Assembly (NCBI GenBank): GCA_946552115.1
Contig: CAMNRH010000013.1
Location: forward strand, 16,927-80,926
Direction of reading: 5' to 3'
Source of the DNA: an uncultured Lachnospiraceae bacterium
Lineage (GTDB): Bacteria > Bacillota > Clostridia > Lachnospirales > Lachnospiraceae
Length of the DNA stretch: 64,000 nucleotides
Below are positions 52,892 to 61,969 of the stretch, piece after piece (the stretch's first letter is position 1; the number at the start of each line of letters is the position of its first letter). The position numbers were made by a program, and so were the translations under genes. The notes under the pieces were generated by a model. That model was not told where the DNA came from. It made no database searches and saw only the letters and a list, made by a program, of their open reading frames with translations.

Positions 52892-53739
52892 TGAAACAGA
52901 AAAATAAAGTTGCTGCTACCACAAATTGGCCGCTTACAATATTATTGATTCTTGGCTGTCTGACTGTTATCTTCCCGCTTTATATGGCGATTGTGATCGC
53001 ATTCAAGAAACCGTCAGAGATGACCAATGACATTGCCGGAGCATTAAGTCTTCCAAAAAGCTGGAGCCTTGAAAACTTTGCAGAGGCTATGCGTGTAACG
53101 GACTTCTGGCATTCACTTGGATACAGTGTTATGATTACTGTAATAACCGTAGTTCTTGCAATCCTGCTGCACTCCCTTGCCGGGTACGCAATCGGAAGAA
53201 GTATGGCAAAGAGTAAATTTTACAAATTCTCATACCTTTACATTGTAAGCGGTATGTTCGTACCGTTCGCAATCCTGATGATGCCTCTGGTAAAACAGAC
53301 CGCACAGATGGGGGTTGACAACTGGGTCGGTGTTATATTATGCTATCTTGTGTTCTACATGCCGATGAACGTTATGCTTTACACCGGTTATTTAAAGAAT
53401 ATTCCTATCGCACTGGAGGAGGCTGCTTTCGTAGACGGCGCTACTACATGGTCTACCTACTGGAAGGTTATCTTCCCGATTATGTCGCCGATGCATGCGA
53501 CTGTTGCTGTACTTACCGCTCTCGGAACATGGAATGACGTTATGACTCCGCTTGTTATCATGTCCGGTACCGGAGCCAACACTCTGCCGCTTGCACAGCT
53601 GACATTCCAGACACAGTTCGGTACGAATTATAATCTGGCATTTGCCTCCTACTTATTGGCACTGCTTCCTATCTTAATCTTCTATCTGGTATGCCAGAAG
53701 CAGATTATCAACGGTGTTGTAAACGGAGCGGTAAAGTAA
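52891..53739 (+). CDS. Sugar ABC transporter permease (MalG/MsmG type)
   Basis: A 282-residue permease with the EAA loop EEAAFVDGATTWSTYWKVIFPIMSP and the usual N-terminal FPLYMAIVIAFKKPSEM. It pairs with the preceding permease. AGGAGG precedes the coupled start. It is followed 37 bases later by alpha-galactosidase. Confidence 0.93.
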   Translation: MKQKNKVAATTNWPLTILLILGCLTVIFPLYMAIVIAFKKPSEMTNDIAGALSLPKSWSLENFAEAMRVTDFWHSLGYSVMITVITVVLAILLHSLAGYAIGRSMAKSKFYKFSYLYIVSGMFVPFAILMMPLVKQTAQMGVDNWVGVILCYLVFYMPMNVMLYTGYLKNIPIALEEAAFVDGATTWSTYWKVIFPIMSPMHATVAVLTALGTWNDVMTPLVIMSGTGANTLPLAQLTFQTQFGTNYNLAFASYLLALLPILIFYLVCQKQIINGVVNGAVK

Positions 53740-53776
53740 GAGCATTTAAAATTAATAACAATATGAGGGCAAACTT

Positions 53777-55966
53777 ATGGCGATTATACTTGACAAGACA
53801 AAGACTTTATTTACCCTGCAAACCGACCATAGTATGTACCAGATGAAAACAGGCAGGTATGGAGTTTTACTCCATACCTACTTTGGTAAAAAGGGTTCCA
53901 TTTTTGACTATTCCTATCTGGTTACTTACGCGGACCGGGGCTTTTCGGGCAATCCTTACGATGCGGAAAATGACCGCACCTATTCCTTAGACGCGCTTCC
54001 TCAGGAATATCCGACATACGGAAGCGGCGATTACCGCGGATGCGCGCTCAAGGTTCGGTATCCTGACGGAAGCTTTTCCTGTGAACTCAAATATAAAGGA
54101 TATGAAATCAAAAAGGGAAAATATACTCTTCCGGGGCTTCCCGCAATCTATGAGACAGAGGACAAAACGGCGGATACACTTATCATTACCCTGGAAGACA
54201 CCCGCCGGCTTTTTTGTGTTCATCTGTATTACGGGGTTTTTGAAAAGCTTGATATTATCACAAGGGCCGTGTGTATTGAAAATCACAGCGACGTTTCCTT
54301 ATATCTTGAAAATATACAGACTGCCTGTATAGATTTCCTGTACGGTAATTTTGATTTTCACACTTTCTACGGAAGGCATGTAAAAGAGCGGACACACCAG
54401 AGGACGCCTCTTGCCCACGGTATCCAGTCTGTAGGAAGCACCCGCGGAACCTCCAGCCATCAATATAACCCTTTTTTCATTCTTTCTGAGAAAGACACAT
54501 CAGAGGATACCGGAGGCTGCTATGGCATGTCTCTTTTATACAGCGGTGATTTTCTTGGCTCTGCCGAACACGACCAATACGAGCAGACAAGATGTCTCCT
54601 CGGCATTCATCCGGAAAATTTTACATGGTGCATAAAACCCGGTGATTCTTTCTATTCACCGGAGGCCGTCCTTGCATACTCCGATGAAGGCCTTGAGCGT
54701 CTCTCCCATATTTATCACAGAGCTTACCGCGAAAACCTGTGCAGAGGAATATGGAAGAATAAGCGGCGACCCATTCTTTTAAACAGCTGGGAAGGAGTCT
54801 ACTTCGATTTCGACGGAGACAAGCTGGTATCTATGGCCGAAGAAGCGTCCAGGCTTGGCGTCGAATTATTTGTCATGGATGACGGCTGGTTCGGAAAGCG
54901 CGACCTGGATGTATCCGGTCTTGGCGATTGGATTGTAAACGAGAAAAAGCTTGGCTGCTCTCTTCATGACGTATCGGATAGAATTCACGCGCTGGGCATG
55001 AGCTTTGGCATCTGGTTTGAACCGGAAGGCTTAAACGAGGACAGCGAACTCTACCGGGCGCATCCGGACTGGGCGCTCAGAATTCCGGGAAAGCCCCCTG
55101 TACGGGCAAGGTATCAGCTTCTTCTGGATTTTTCCAGAGAGGACGTTCGGGAATATATTCTTCGTCATGTATGTCAGGTTCTTGACAGTGCAAAAATAGA
55201 ATATTTGAAATGGGATTTAAATCGGAGCCTTTCAGACCTTTACAGCGCTTCCCTTCCCTCTGACAGACAGGGAGAAGTCGCACACCGATATGTACTTGGC
55301 GTATATGATATGCTGGAAAAGCTAAACAACCGCTATCCCGATATGCTGATTGAAGGCTGCAGCGGCGGCGGCGGCCGTTTCGACGCAGGTATGCTTTATT
55401 ACACTCCGCAAATCTGGTGCAGCGATGATACAGATGCCATTGAACGTCTGAGTATCCAATACGGAACTTCCTTTGGTTATCCTGTCAGCACGATGGGCTC
55501 TCACGTCTCAAAATGCCCGAATGAACAGACCGGACGCATGACGCCCCTTTATACCCGCGGAATCGTCGCCATGTCCGGAACCTTTGGCTATGAACTGGAC
55601 CCCGGCGAAATGACCGACGAAGACCGGGAAACAGTAAAAAACCAAATCGCAGAATTTAAACAATACTATAATCTGATTCAATACGGAGATTATTACCGTC
55701 TGACCTCTCCCGACGGCACGAAAAGCTGGCATAGCTGGGAATTTGCCGCACAGGACGGAAGTGAAGCGATTCTTTTTGCTGTTTCTCTTCAAATACATCC
55801 AAACGGCCCAGGCTGCTGGTGCAGACTGAAAGGGTTAAAAAAAGACCGTATCTATCTGGCAGACGGAATCGAATATCCCGGCGATGTGCTTATGAATACG
55901 GGACTTCCTCTACCGGCCGCAAAAACGGAATATGACGGTATTCGAATCCATATTACGGAAATATAA
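53777..55966 (+). CDS. Alpha-galactosidase (GH36)
   Basis: A 729-residue enzyme that releases galactose from alpha-galactosides in the cytoplasm. GH36 features: N-terminal beta domain, then the catalytic barrel with FVMDDGWFG, FGIWFEPE, YLKWDLNRS (nucleophile Asp480) and CSDDTDAIERL (acid/base Asp550 or its neighbour). The length fits the bacterial tetrameric AgaR/RafA type (about 730). There is no signal peptide, matching import by the upstream transporter. The start is preceded by ATGAGGGC, a modest ribosome binding site. Confidence 0.94.
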   Translation: MAIILDKTKTLFTLQTDHSMYQMKTGRYGVLLHTYFGKKGSIFDYSYLVTYADRGFSGNPYDAENDRTYSLDALPQEYPTYGSGDYRGCALKVRYPDGSFSCELKYKGYEIKKGKYTLPGLPAIYETEDKTADTLIITLEDTRRLFCVHLYYGVFEKLDIITRAVCIENHSDVSLYLENIQTACIDFLYGNFDFHTFYGRHVKERTHQRTPLAHGIQSVGSTRGTSSHQYNPFFILSEKDTSEDTGGCYGMSLLYSGDFLGSAEHDQYEQTRCLLGIHPENFTWCIKPGDSFYSPEAVLAYSDEGLERLSHIYHRAYRENLCRGIWKNKRRPILLNSWEGVYFDFDGDKLVSMAEEASRLGVELFVMDDGWFGKRDLDVSGLGDWIVNEKKLGCSLHDVSDRIHALGMSFGIWFEPEGLNEDSELYRAHPDWALRIPGKPPVRARYQLLLDFSREDVREYILRHVCQVLDSAKIEYLKWDLNRSLSDLYSASLPSDRQGEVAHRYVLGVYDMLEKLNNRYPDMLIEGCSGGGGRFDAGMLYYTPQIWCSDDTDAIERLSIQYGTSFGYPVSTMGSHVSKCPNEQTGRMTPLYTRGIVAMSGTFGYELDPGEMTDEDRETVKNQIAEFKQYYNLIQYGDYYRLTSPDGTKSWHSWEFAAQDGSEAILFAVSLQIHPNGPGCWCRLKGLKKDRIYLADGIEYPGDVLMNTGLPLPAAKTEYDGIRIHITEI

Positions 55967-55973
55967 TTACTTT

Positions 55974-56010
55974 AAAAAAGGGATGTCCGCAGCCGTGCGG
56001 CATCCCTTTT
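55974..56010. terminator. Bidirectional terminator
   Basis: AAAAGGGATG(T)CCGCA and TGCGGCATCCCTTTT form a 15-base-pair stem with one bulge and a 4-base loop. T-runs occur on both strands. It ends both the alpha-galactosidase operon and the convergent CarD-like gene, whose stop codon lies at its edge. Confidence 0.9.
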
Positions 56011-56509
56011 ACCCTTTTACTTTTCCTGATATATATCCTTTCACTTCTTCTTTGGACATACCAAGCGCCATCGCAAACTCACCAATAAGAAATTTTTCTG
56101 CCATTCCAAGATATTTATCGTCCATGTTAATTGACTTTTTTCCGGAAGACAATCTTTTCATTTTCCTCGAATAGGAGGTCTTAATTACTGCAATCCATGC
56201 CCTGCATTCATTTTTAAACACCGCCTCCTTATACAGAGACTCCCGTTTTTTCTCCTCCGCAATACCTAATGCCTCAATCTCAGGCATATCCTCAATCAAT
56301 CTCTCCGCTTCCTCCGCCGTAATTACCGAGCGAATCTGCCCCCGTTCATTTGCTACGGGAGTATAAAGTACCCCGCCGCTGTCATACACCGGCTTAAGCG
56401 TATAATATTGTTTATTTTTATCAGAACAGCTCATATTCAGCGTTCCGATCGCCATTACCTTACAAACGCCTTCTTTATAATGTGCTACATAATTTCCTAT
56501 TTCATACAT
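56009..56509 (-). CDS. CarD-like transcription regulator
   Basis: A 166-residue protein with an N-terminal CarD/CdnL/TRCF RNA-polymerase-interacting domain (MYEIGNYVAHYKEGVCKV, YYTLKPVYDSGGVLYTPVAN) and a helical C-terminal half that in CdnL contacts promoter DNA. It probably stabilises open complexes at some promoters. The ATG at 56509 is chosen because AGGTGAT lies directly before it; the ORF track uses an upstream GTG. It has its own promoter and shares a terminator. Confidence 0.88.
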   Translation of the reverse strand: MYEIGNYVAHYKEGVCKVMAIGTLNMSCSDKNKQYYTLKPVYDSGGVLYTPVANERGQIRSVITAEEAERLIEDMPEIEALGIAEEKKRESLYKEAVFKNECRAWIAVIKTSYSRKMKRLSSGKKSINMDDKYLGMAEKFLIGEFAMALGMSKEEVKGYISGKVKG

Positions 56510-56526
56510 AATCATCACCTAATTAT

Positions 56527-56555
56527 ATTGTAGCACGCAAACTTTCCTAATGTAA
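56527..56555 (-). promoter_or_regulatory. Promoter of the CarD-like gene
   Basis: Minus strand TTACAT (56550-56555), 17 bases, TACAAT (56527-56532); the leader is short, about 10 bases. Confidence 0.65.
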
Positions 56556-56582
56556 GTAGTTTTTTTATAAATTTTCAGAAAT

Positions 56583-57320
56583 TTATCTGATATATCCCTC
56601 ATTATAAGCTTTTACCTTATTATAGGCATATAACTCGGTATAGGTTGCCCTCATATACGGATTCACAAAAAACACTCCCAAAAGCCCGCATGTAAACAAA
56701 TCCAATATTCCCCATCCCAAAAAAGAAATCCCAAGAACAAACGCATTCCATTTCTCGCCGTACATCATCCTTTTACTGATTGCAAATGCCTCCCTCTGAT
56801 TCATCTGCGGATTCTCGGCCAGAATATACGGCACCATTAAGTATTCATAGGATTTGACTATTCCCGGAATAACGAAAAGCAGCGACCATAGCGCAATATA
56901 TAAATTCATAAGAAACATGGTCAAAACAACATTTCCATAATGTCCTGAGCGAAACGGCGCCAGAACCTCCTTAAGCCCTGTTTTCTTTGTTCTGTTTTCC
57001 ACAAAAAATCTATTACCGCCGACTTCAAGTACATTTCCCAAAAGTATTTTCAGCACCATACCGATGACCGTAATAAACAGGCCAAAGGTTGTGAATAATG
57101 CGATGGCTGCCGTAAAGGCCCTCCGAACCTCCGGAGAATTCATATACAGTGTATTAAACTCATCCAGATTATCCTTATAAGCTTTCAGATTATAATTAAC
57201 CGTATTAAAATTAGGAACCGCCGCAAAAAAACCCATAATCAGACAAACCGCAACGCACTCCCAATAATTTTTATAAAACAGCTGCTTTGCATTTGTTTTT
57301 AGCTGCATTCTTGACCACAT
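56583..57320 (-). CDS. DUF975 family membrane protein
   Basis: A 245-residue integral membrane protein with five to six helices, matching the DUF975 family of Firmicutes: FYKNYWECVAVCLIMGF at the start, LGNVLEVGGNRFFVENR in the middle and YEYLMVPYILAENPQMNQREAFAISKRMMYGEKWNAFVLG near the end. Function unknown. AGGAGGGAG precedes the ATG, 11 bases after the ptsI stop, so the two are co-transcribed. Confidence 0.88.
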   Translation of the reverse strand: MWSRMQLKTNAKQLFYKNYWECVAVCLIMGFFAAVPNFNTVNYNLKAYKDNLDEFNTLYMNSPEVRRAFTAAIALFTTFGLFITVIGMVLKILLGNVLEVGGNRFFVENRTKKTGLKEVLAPFRSGHYGNVVLTMFLMNLYIALWSLLFVIPGIVKSYEYLMVPYILAENPQMNQREAFAISKRMMYGEKWNAFVLGISFLGWGILDLFTCGLLGVFFVNPYMRATYTELYAYNKVKAYNEGYIR

Positions 57321-57331
57321 GATTCTCCCTC

Positions 57332-58957
57332 CTATTGAATATCCCTAATCTTCTTTCTAAGCGACAATACCTGATTCGGAGCCACGGACAATTCATCAAT
57401 TCCTATTTGAATAAAATATTCCGTCATCGACAAATCCGCCGCCAAATCGCCGCATATGCTGATTGTCTTGCCTTCCAGATGCACATTATTCGTCACGATC
57501 CGAAGCATCTTAAGAACCGCCGGATGATAAGGGTTATAATACTTGCTAAGCCTGTGGCTTCCCCTGTCCAGTCCAAGCGTAAGCTGCGTTAAATCGTTGG
57601 TTCCTATACTGAAAAAGTCAACCTCTCTCGCCAGCTCGCCGCTTAACATGACCGCAGCAGGGGTCTCAATCATAACGCCTACCGGAATATTGGCATTAAA
57701 AGGTATCTTATCCTCCTTAAGTCCTCTTTTTACACGTTCCATTGTATCCTTCGCCCGGACAACCTCCTCCACAGAGGTAATCATCGGCAGCATAACACTG
57801 ACGTTTCCATATGCCGACGCCCTCAAAATTGCCCGAAGCTGCTCAAGAAACAAATCCTCTTTCTCAAACATAACACGAAGCCCCCGAAAACCGATGGCCG
57901 GATTCTCCTGCCTCCCCAAATCTATACATTGAGCCATCTTGTCTCCGCCCAGGTCAGCTACACGAATGACTACGCGGTTATCTCCCATAGATTCCGCAGC
58001 CAGCCTGTATACCTGAAAAATCTGCTCCTCCGTCGGGATTCTGTTACCGGTTTCCATATATAAAAATTCACTTCGAAAAAGACCGATTCCGCCCGCATCA
58101 CTCCGGAGAACATTCTCAATATCCTCTTTCGTTCCTACATTTGCACAAATATCTATCTTCTGTCCGCTCTGGGTAACATTTTCCTTTCCCTTAAGCCGCT
58201 CCAGATTCTTTGTCTGGTGCACGCCCGCGTCTCTTCTTTCTTTCATCCTTGTGAGGGTCGTATAATCCGGCTCAATATATACCTTGCCCTCATATCCGTC
58301 TACAATAATTGTCTTTCCCTCATATTCCTGCTTCAGCACCTCGCCCAAACCGATAACGGAGGGAATTCCTCTCGTTCTTGCGAGAACTGCCGTGTGAGAG
58401 TTAATCGCTCCGTACATTGTGACAAAGCCCAGCACTTTCGTCTTATCAAGCTGTACCGTATCGCTCGGATACAATTCTCTGGCGGCCATAATAAAGGGTT
58501 CATCCATAAACATTTTATCCATAAGGCTCCGGGATAAAATACGGATAAGTCTGACCGCAATATCCCTGATGTCGCCCTCATGCCCCCGATTATAACCTTT
58601 CTTCTGAAATTCCTTATCAGACAGGGCCCTCTCTGCGACCTCCTGTATAATATATTCCACATTCAGCTTTTCCTCGAGTATGAGGGTATTAATCTTATCA
58701 TTAAAATAGGCATCCTCCAAAATCTCCTGCTGCATCTCAAAAATAGCCGCATTCGCCTCGCCTACCTCCCTTACCGAAAGGTCGTAAAGCATCTTAAGCT
58801 CGGATACCGCTTTCTCCCGCGCCCGCTGAAAGCGCTGAATCTCTTTTTCCACATCCTTAACGTAAATTCTCTTAATTTCTTTTATATCTCTTTTATAAAA
58901 AGCAAGTTTTCCGATTGCAATTCCTTCCGATATTTTTTTCCCTGTTAATGTAATCAT
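57332..58957 (-). CDS. ptsI: PTS Enzyme I (phosphoenolpyruvate-protein phosphotransferase)
   Basis: Transfers phosphate from phosphoenolpyruvate to HPr for all PTS sugars. The 541-residue protein has the phosphorylated histidine His188 in GAINSHTAVLARTRGIPSV, the PEP-binding FRSEFLYME and SIGTNDLTQLTLGLDR, and the C-terminal CGDLAAD containing the catalytic Cys. ptsH is not next to it. GAGGAT lies before the ATG. It has its own promoter and is followed by DUF975. Confidence 0.96.
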   Translation of the reverse strand: MITLTGKKISEGIAIGKLAFYKRDIKEIKRIYVKDVEKEIQRFQRAREKAVSELKMLYDLSVREVGEANAAIFEMQQEILEDAYFNDKINTLILEEKLNVEYIIQEVAERALSDKEFQKKGYNRGHEGDIRDIAVRLIRILSRSLMDKMFMDEPFIMAARELYPSDTVQLDKTKVLGFVTMYGAINSHTAVLARTRGIPSVIGLGEVLKQEYEGKTIIVDGYEGKVYIEPDYTTLTRMKERRDAGVHQTKNLERLKGKENVTQSGQKIDICANVGTKEDIENVLRSDAGGIGLFRSEFLYMETGNRIPTEEQIFQVYRLAAESMGDNRVVIRVADLGGDKMAQCIDLGRQENPAIGFRGLRVMFEKEDLFLEQLRAILRASAYGNVSVMLPMITSVEEVVRAKDTMERVKRGLKEDKIPFNANIPVGVMIETPAAVMLSGELAREVDFFSIGTNDLTQLTLGLDRGSHRLSKYYNPYHPAVLKMLRIVTNNVHLEGKTISICGDLAADLSMTEYFIQIGIDELSVAPNQVLSLRKKIRDIQ

Positions 58958-58994
58958 ATCCTCATCCCCATCATTAATAAAATGTACACTTTTA

Positions 58995-59023
58995 CTTTAC
59001 ACGTCCTGACACACTTCGTCAAG
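58995..59023 (-). promoter_or_regulatory. ptsI promoter
   Basis: Minus strand TTGACG (59018-59023), 17 bases, TAAAGT (58995-59000). Confidence 0.68.
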
Positions 59024-59053
59024 AAAATATCTTGAAAAACCTCAAGGAATCCA

Positions 59054-59082
59054 TTGACTTTTTCTCTAATACACGATACAAT
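59054..59082 (+). promoter_or_regulatory. Cold shock gene promoter
   Basis: TTGACT (59054-59059), 17 bases, TACAAT (59077-59082). The -10 is embedded in an inverted repeat CGATAC (59074-59079) / GTATCG (59089-59094). Confidence 0.78.
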
Positions 59083-59095
59083 GGCAAAGTATCGT

Positions 59096-59115
59096 AATTC
59101 GGAATTTTCCGAATT
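59096..59115 (+). promoter_or_regulatory. Stem-loop in the cold shock leader
   Basis: AATTCGGAA and TTCCGAATT pair perfectly (9 bp) around a two-base spacer, about 7 bases after the predicted transcript start. A 5' stabilising stem or thermosensitive structure is plausible for a cold shock mRNA. Confidence 0.55.
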
Positions 59116-59150
59116 ATAACTTTTTTTCATTTATATATGGAGGTATCACT

Positions 59151-59348
59151 ATGAAGGGTACAGTGAAATGGTTTAACAACCAGAAAGGCTACGGATTCAT
59201 TTCTGATGAATCAGGAAATGATGTATTCGTACACTACTCAGGTCTTAACATGGAAGGCTTCAAGTCTTTAGAGGAAGGACAGGAAGTAGAGTATGACGTA
59301 ACTGAAGGCGCTAAAGGACCTCAGGCAGTAAACGTAACGAAGCTCTAA
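59151..59348 (+). CDS. Cold shock protein (CspA/CspB family)
   Basis: A 65-residue single-stranded nucleic-acid-binding protein, an OB-fold RNA chaperone. It has RNP1 (KGYGFI, residues ~13-18) and RNP2 (VFVHY, ~26-30) with the N-terminal [13 protein letters not shown] precedes the ATG. It is monocistronic; downstream is AT-rich sequence up to a shared terminator. Confidence 0.97.
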   Translation: MKGTVKWFNNQKGYGFISDESGNDVFVHYSGLNMEGFKSLEEGQEVEYDVTEGAKGPQAVNVTKL

Positions 59349-59463
59349 ACCCTATTAATCGTATTTTTGAAGCACTTTTTATTATTAAGATTAATATTGA
59401 TTGCAATATTCAGGATTGATATAGAAAGAGTAATATATAAGTAAATATAAAATAAGATTAATA

Positions 59464-59501
59464 AAAATAAAACCGGACAACATACCGTCCGGTTTTATTT
59501 T
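59464..59501. terminator. Bidirectional terminator between csp and the AEC transporter
   Basis: AAAATAAAACCGGAC and GTCCGGTTTTATTTT form a perfect 15-base stem with an 8-base loop. It adjoins the stop of the minus-strand transporter; the cold shock gene lies about 115 bases upstream. Confidence 0.88.
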
Positions 59502-59504
59502 ACC

Positions 59505-60419
59505 CTAAAACACAATTGCTGATACTATCGGAATCGTTACGACAGACAATAATGTTGTAAGCGCTACACCTTTCGCGGTCAGCTCCGCCTCCTCGCTGCC
59601 TCCGTACTGCTGCATCAGCATTGCGTTCATACTGGCTGCAGGAGTAGCAATCATAATCATGCAGACACCGCACAGCATCTCATTTTCAATAACCCCGTTA
59701 ATAACCGGCATAATCAAAATCGGGAGCAAAAGCAGCTTTGTCATAGAATACAAAAGCAGCCTTACATCCAAAAACAGCTCTTTAATCCTGATTCCTGCCA
59801 ATGAAATCCCGATTACCATCATACTTAGCGGTGCGGTAAGGCCGCTAAGGCCGCTCATTGTCGTATCAAAAAACGGAGGGGTCGGAATATCAAAAAGATA
59901 AATTACAATCGCAAGAATACTGCTGATTACCCCTATATTCAATATCTTAATCCACTGAATTTTACCCATTCCCTGCCCCTGCGCCGTCTGTATTCCATAG
60001 GTATACATCAGCACATTAAACAGCATGGAAAAGATAGCCGCGTATAAAAGCGCCTCCTGCCCGTATACAGCCGCTATCACCGGAAATCCCATAAAGCCGA
60101 TATTATTAAAGGCTGACAGCAGCCGATAAGCATTTCTCTCCTTTTTCTCTACGCGGAAAAGAACCGGAGCCGCCAACGAAAGCAATACCATACCTCCCAA
60201 AATCACCACCGCAATTTCTGTCGTCAGCAGAAGATCCTTTCCCTGAATCGTACCGTCTCCATTCACTACGGCAGATACCGTAAGCGCCGGATTCGCAACA
60301 TTCACAACAATCCAGGATAGTTTCTTACTGAATTCTTCATTCATAATCTCCCGCTTTGCAGCGGCATATCCTATCACAATGTAAATAAACAGCACAATCA
60401 TCTGTTGTAAAAGCAGCAT
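59505..60419 (-). CDS. AEC family transporter (auxin efflux carrier type)
   Basis: A 304-residue membrane protein with 8-10 helices. The two halves begin with characteristic segments: IYIVIGYAAAKREIMNEEFSKKLSWIVVNVANPAL and the C-terminal NAMLMQQYGGSEEAELTAKGVALTTLLSVVTIPIV. Bacterial members transport dicarboxylates such as malate; the substrate here is unknown. GGGGAG lies before the ATG. It appears monocistronic. Confidence 0.9.
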   Translation of the reverse strand: MLLLQQMIVLFIYIVIGYAAAKREIMNEEFSKKLSWIVVNVANPALTVSAVVNGDGTIQGKDLLLTTEIAVVILGGMVLLSLAAPVLFRVEKKERNAYRLLSAFNNIGFMGFPVIAAVYGQEALLYAAIFSMLFNVLMYTYGIQTAQGQGMGKIQWIKILNIGVISSILAIVIYLFDIPTPPFFDTTMSGLSGLTAPLSMMVIGISLAGIRIKELFLDVRLLLYSMTKLLLLPILIMPVINGVIENEMLCGVCMIMIATPAASMNAMLMQQYGGSEEAELTAKGVALTTLLSVVTIPIVSAIVF

Positions 60420-60558
60420 ATCTCTTATCTCCCCTTAACTCTGTGACTGATACCTCAGAATTGCTCTGCACCCTTTACCTCAGTACCATAATATAGCATA
60501 TCACATTTTTCCAAATGTGCAAGAGTTCCTTTTATAAATCGCATCTTATAGTCTGCAT

Positions 60559-61926
60559 TTAAAAACTAACGCTGCCGTTTTTCTCCAAAGGATCCAACGA
60601 TTTTACTGACGGACCGTCTAAAAGCTTTCCTTTCCTGTCATAACGAGAACCGTGACACGGACAATCCCACGTCCCCTCCTCCGGGTTCCACGAAAGCTTG
60701 CAGCCCATATGCGCGCACCTTTTTACGGGCCTTACGCTTATAAGATTTTTTACTGCCGTTTTCTGATTTTCTGCAAGATTTCTTACTCCTGACATCACTA
60801 AACTCCTCTGAGGGGAAAACACATCCGCTTCCGGCACTCCCATTCCTTCTATCATGCAGGAGAGGACCCTTGCGCTGACCAGCGACTGCGTCATGCCCCA
60901 TTTTCCAAAGCCCGACGCCACATACCACTTCGGTCTTCTGCTGCTGAATCTTCCGATATAAGGAATGGAATCCAGCGTCATGCAGTCCTGCGCCGACCAA
61001 TATGCTTTCTCTTCTGCTTCCGGCCACAGCTTACCCGCCTTTTTCCTAAGCGCCTGATAGCCGTCTTTTAAACGATCGTTCTCTCCGGTTCTGTGCCCTC
61101 CCCCTCCGAACAGCAATATCTCTCCTTCGCTGCGCAGAGAATAGCTTTCTTTATCAATCCCCAGATAATACCCGTCAAGAGTCTGCGCTCCCTGAAGCGC
61201 CAGAACATAACTTCTTGACTGGTACATTCTTGCAAAATAATACCCCGGAACGTTCACAAAAGGAAAATGACAGGCAAAAACTACATTTTTCGCTGTCACA
61301 ACCCCTCTGTCCGTAATCACACAGGTTTTCCCCGGACTTTCATATTTTACTTTATGAACCCTTGTGTCCTCAAATATCTGAAGCTCCTCTGCAAGGCCTT
61401 TTAAAAATTTAAGCGGATGAAATTTCGCCTGGTTTTCATAGGTTAACACTCCTTTTACCGGAAAGGGAAGCTCGCACTGCTCGCGGTATACGGTCTGAAT
61501 CCCCAGCTTTATGGCGGCCTCCGCCTCCCTTTTGAGCACCTCCGCCCCCTCGCAGGAATAGAGATTCGCATTGCAGCGTACAAAATCGCAGGAAATTTTG
61601 CATTTGTGAATGATACGTTCATATTCCCCAATAGCCCATTCCTGGAAGCCCGCATAATGTCTGGCTTTCTCTTTCCCGTATGTTTGGATTAAATTCTGAT
61701 AGATTAGCCCGTGCTGCGAAGTAATCTTCGCCGTCGTCCTCCCTGTCTGTCCGCTTCCGATACGGTTTGCTTCTAATATAACCGCGTCCATCCCTTTCTG
61801 CTTCAGCATATACCCGGTCAGGACGCCCGCAAGCCCCGCTCCGATAATCACTGTTTCCGCGCTCCTGTCGCCCTGCAGGGGATTCCTCTTTTGTAATTTT
61901 GTCGTACCCGTCCATATACTATTCAT
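60559..61926 (-). CDS. FAD-dependent oxidoreductase with C-terminal Rieske domain
   Basis: A 455-residue two-domain protein. Residues ~25-360 are a DAO/GlpD-like FAD domain (VIIGAGLAGVLTGYMLKQKGMDAVILEA; GRTTAKITSQHGLIY; SIPYIGRF). Residues ~385-455 are a Rieske [2Fe-2S] domain with CAHMGC and CPCHGS supplying the two Cys and two His ligands. Substrate unknown. Such fusions occur in Firmicutes and are thought to be electron-transfer oxidases or dehydrogenases. GAGGTGATT places the start at the ATG 61926. It stands alone, with no recognisable partner. Confidence 0.92.
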   Translation of the reverse strand: MNSIWTGTTKLQKRNPLQGDRSAETVIIGAGLAGVLTGYMLKQKGMDAVILEANRIGSGQTGRTTAKITSQHGLIYQNLIQTYGKEKARHYAGFQEWAIGEYERIIHKCKISCDFVRCNANLYSCEGAEVLKREAEAAIKLGIQTVYREQCELPFPVKGVLTYENQAKFHPLKFLKGLAEELQIFEDTRVHKVKYESPGKTCVITDRGVVTAKNVVFACHFPFVNVPGYYFARMYQSRSYVLALQGAQTLDGYYLGIDKESYSLRSEGEILLFGGGGHRTGENDRLKDGYQALRKKAGKLWPEAEEKAYWSAQDCMTLDSIPYIGRFSSRRPKWYVASGFGKWGMTQSLVSARVLSCMIEGMGVPEADVFSPQRSLVMSGVRNLAENQKTAVKNLISVRPVKRCAHMGCKLSWNPEEGTWDCPCHGSRYDRKGKLLDGPSVKSLDPLEKNGSVSF

Positions 61927-61969
61927 GATAATCACCTCACGGATAGTATGCGCAGAAACAGCATTTTTA

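Noticed and set aside
53987-54286. Antisense ORFs inside large genes, such as the 99-aa ORF in alpha-galactosidase
   Set aside because: They are shadow frames of conserved genes with no ribosome binding sites or recognisable domains.
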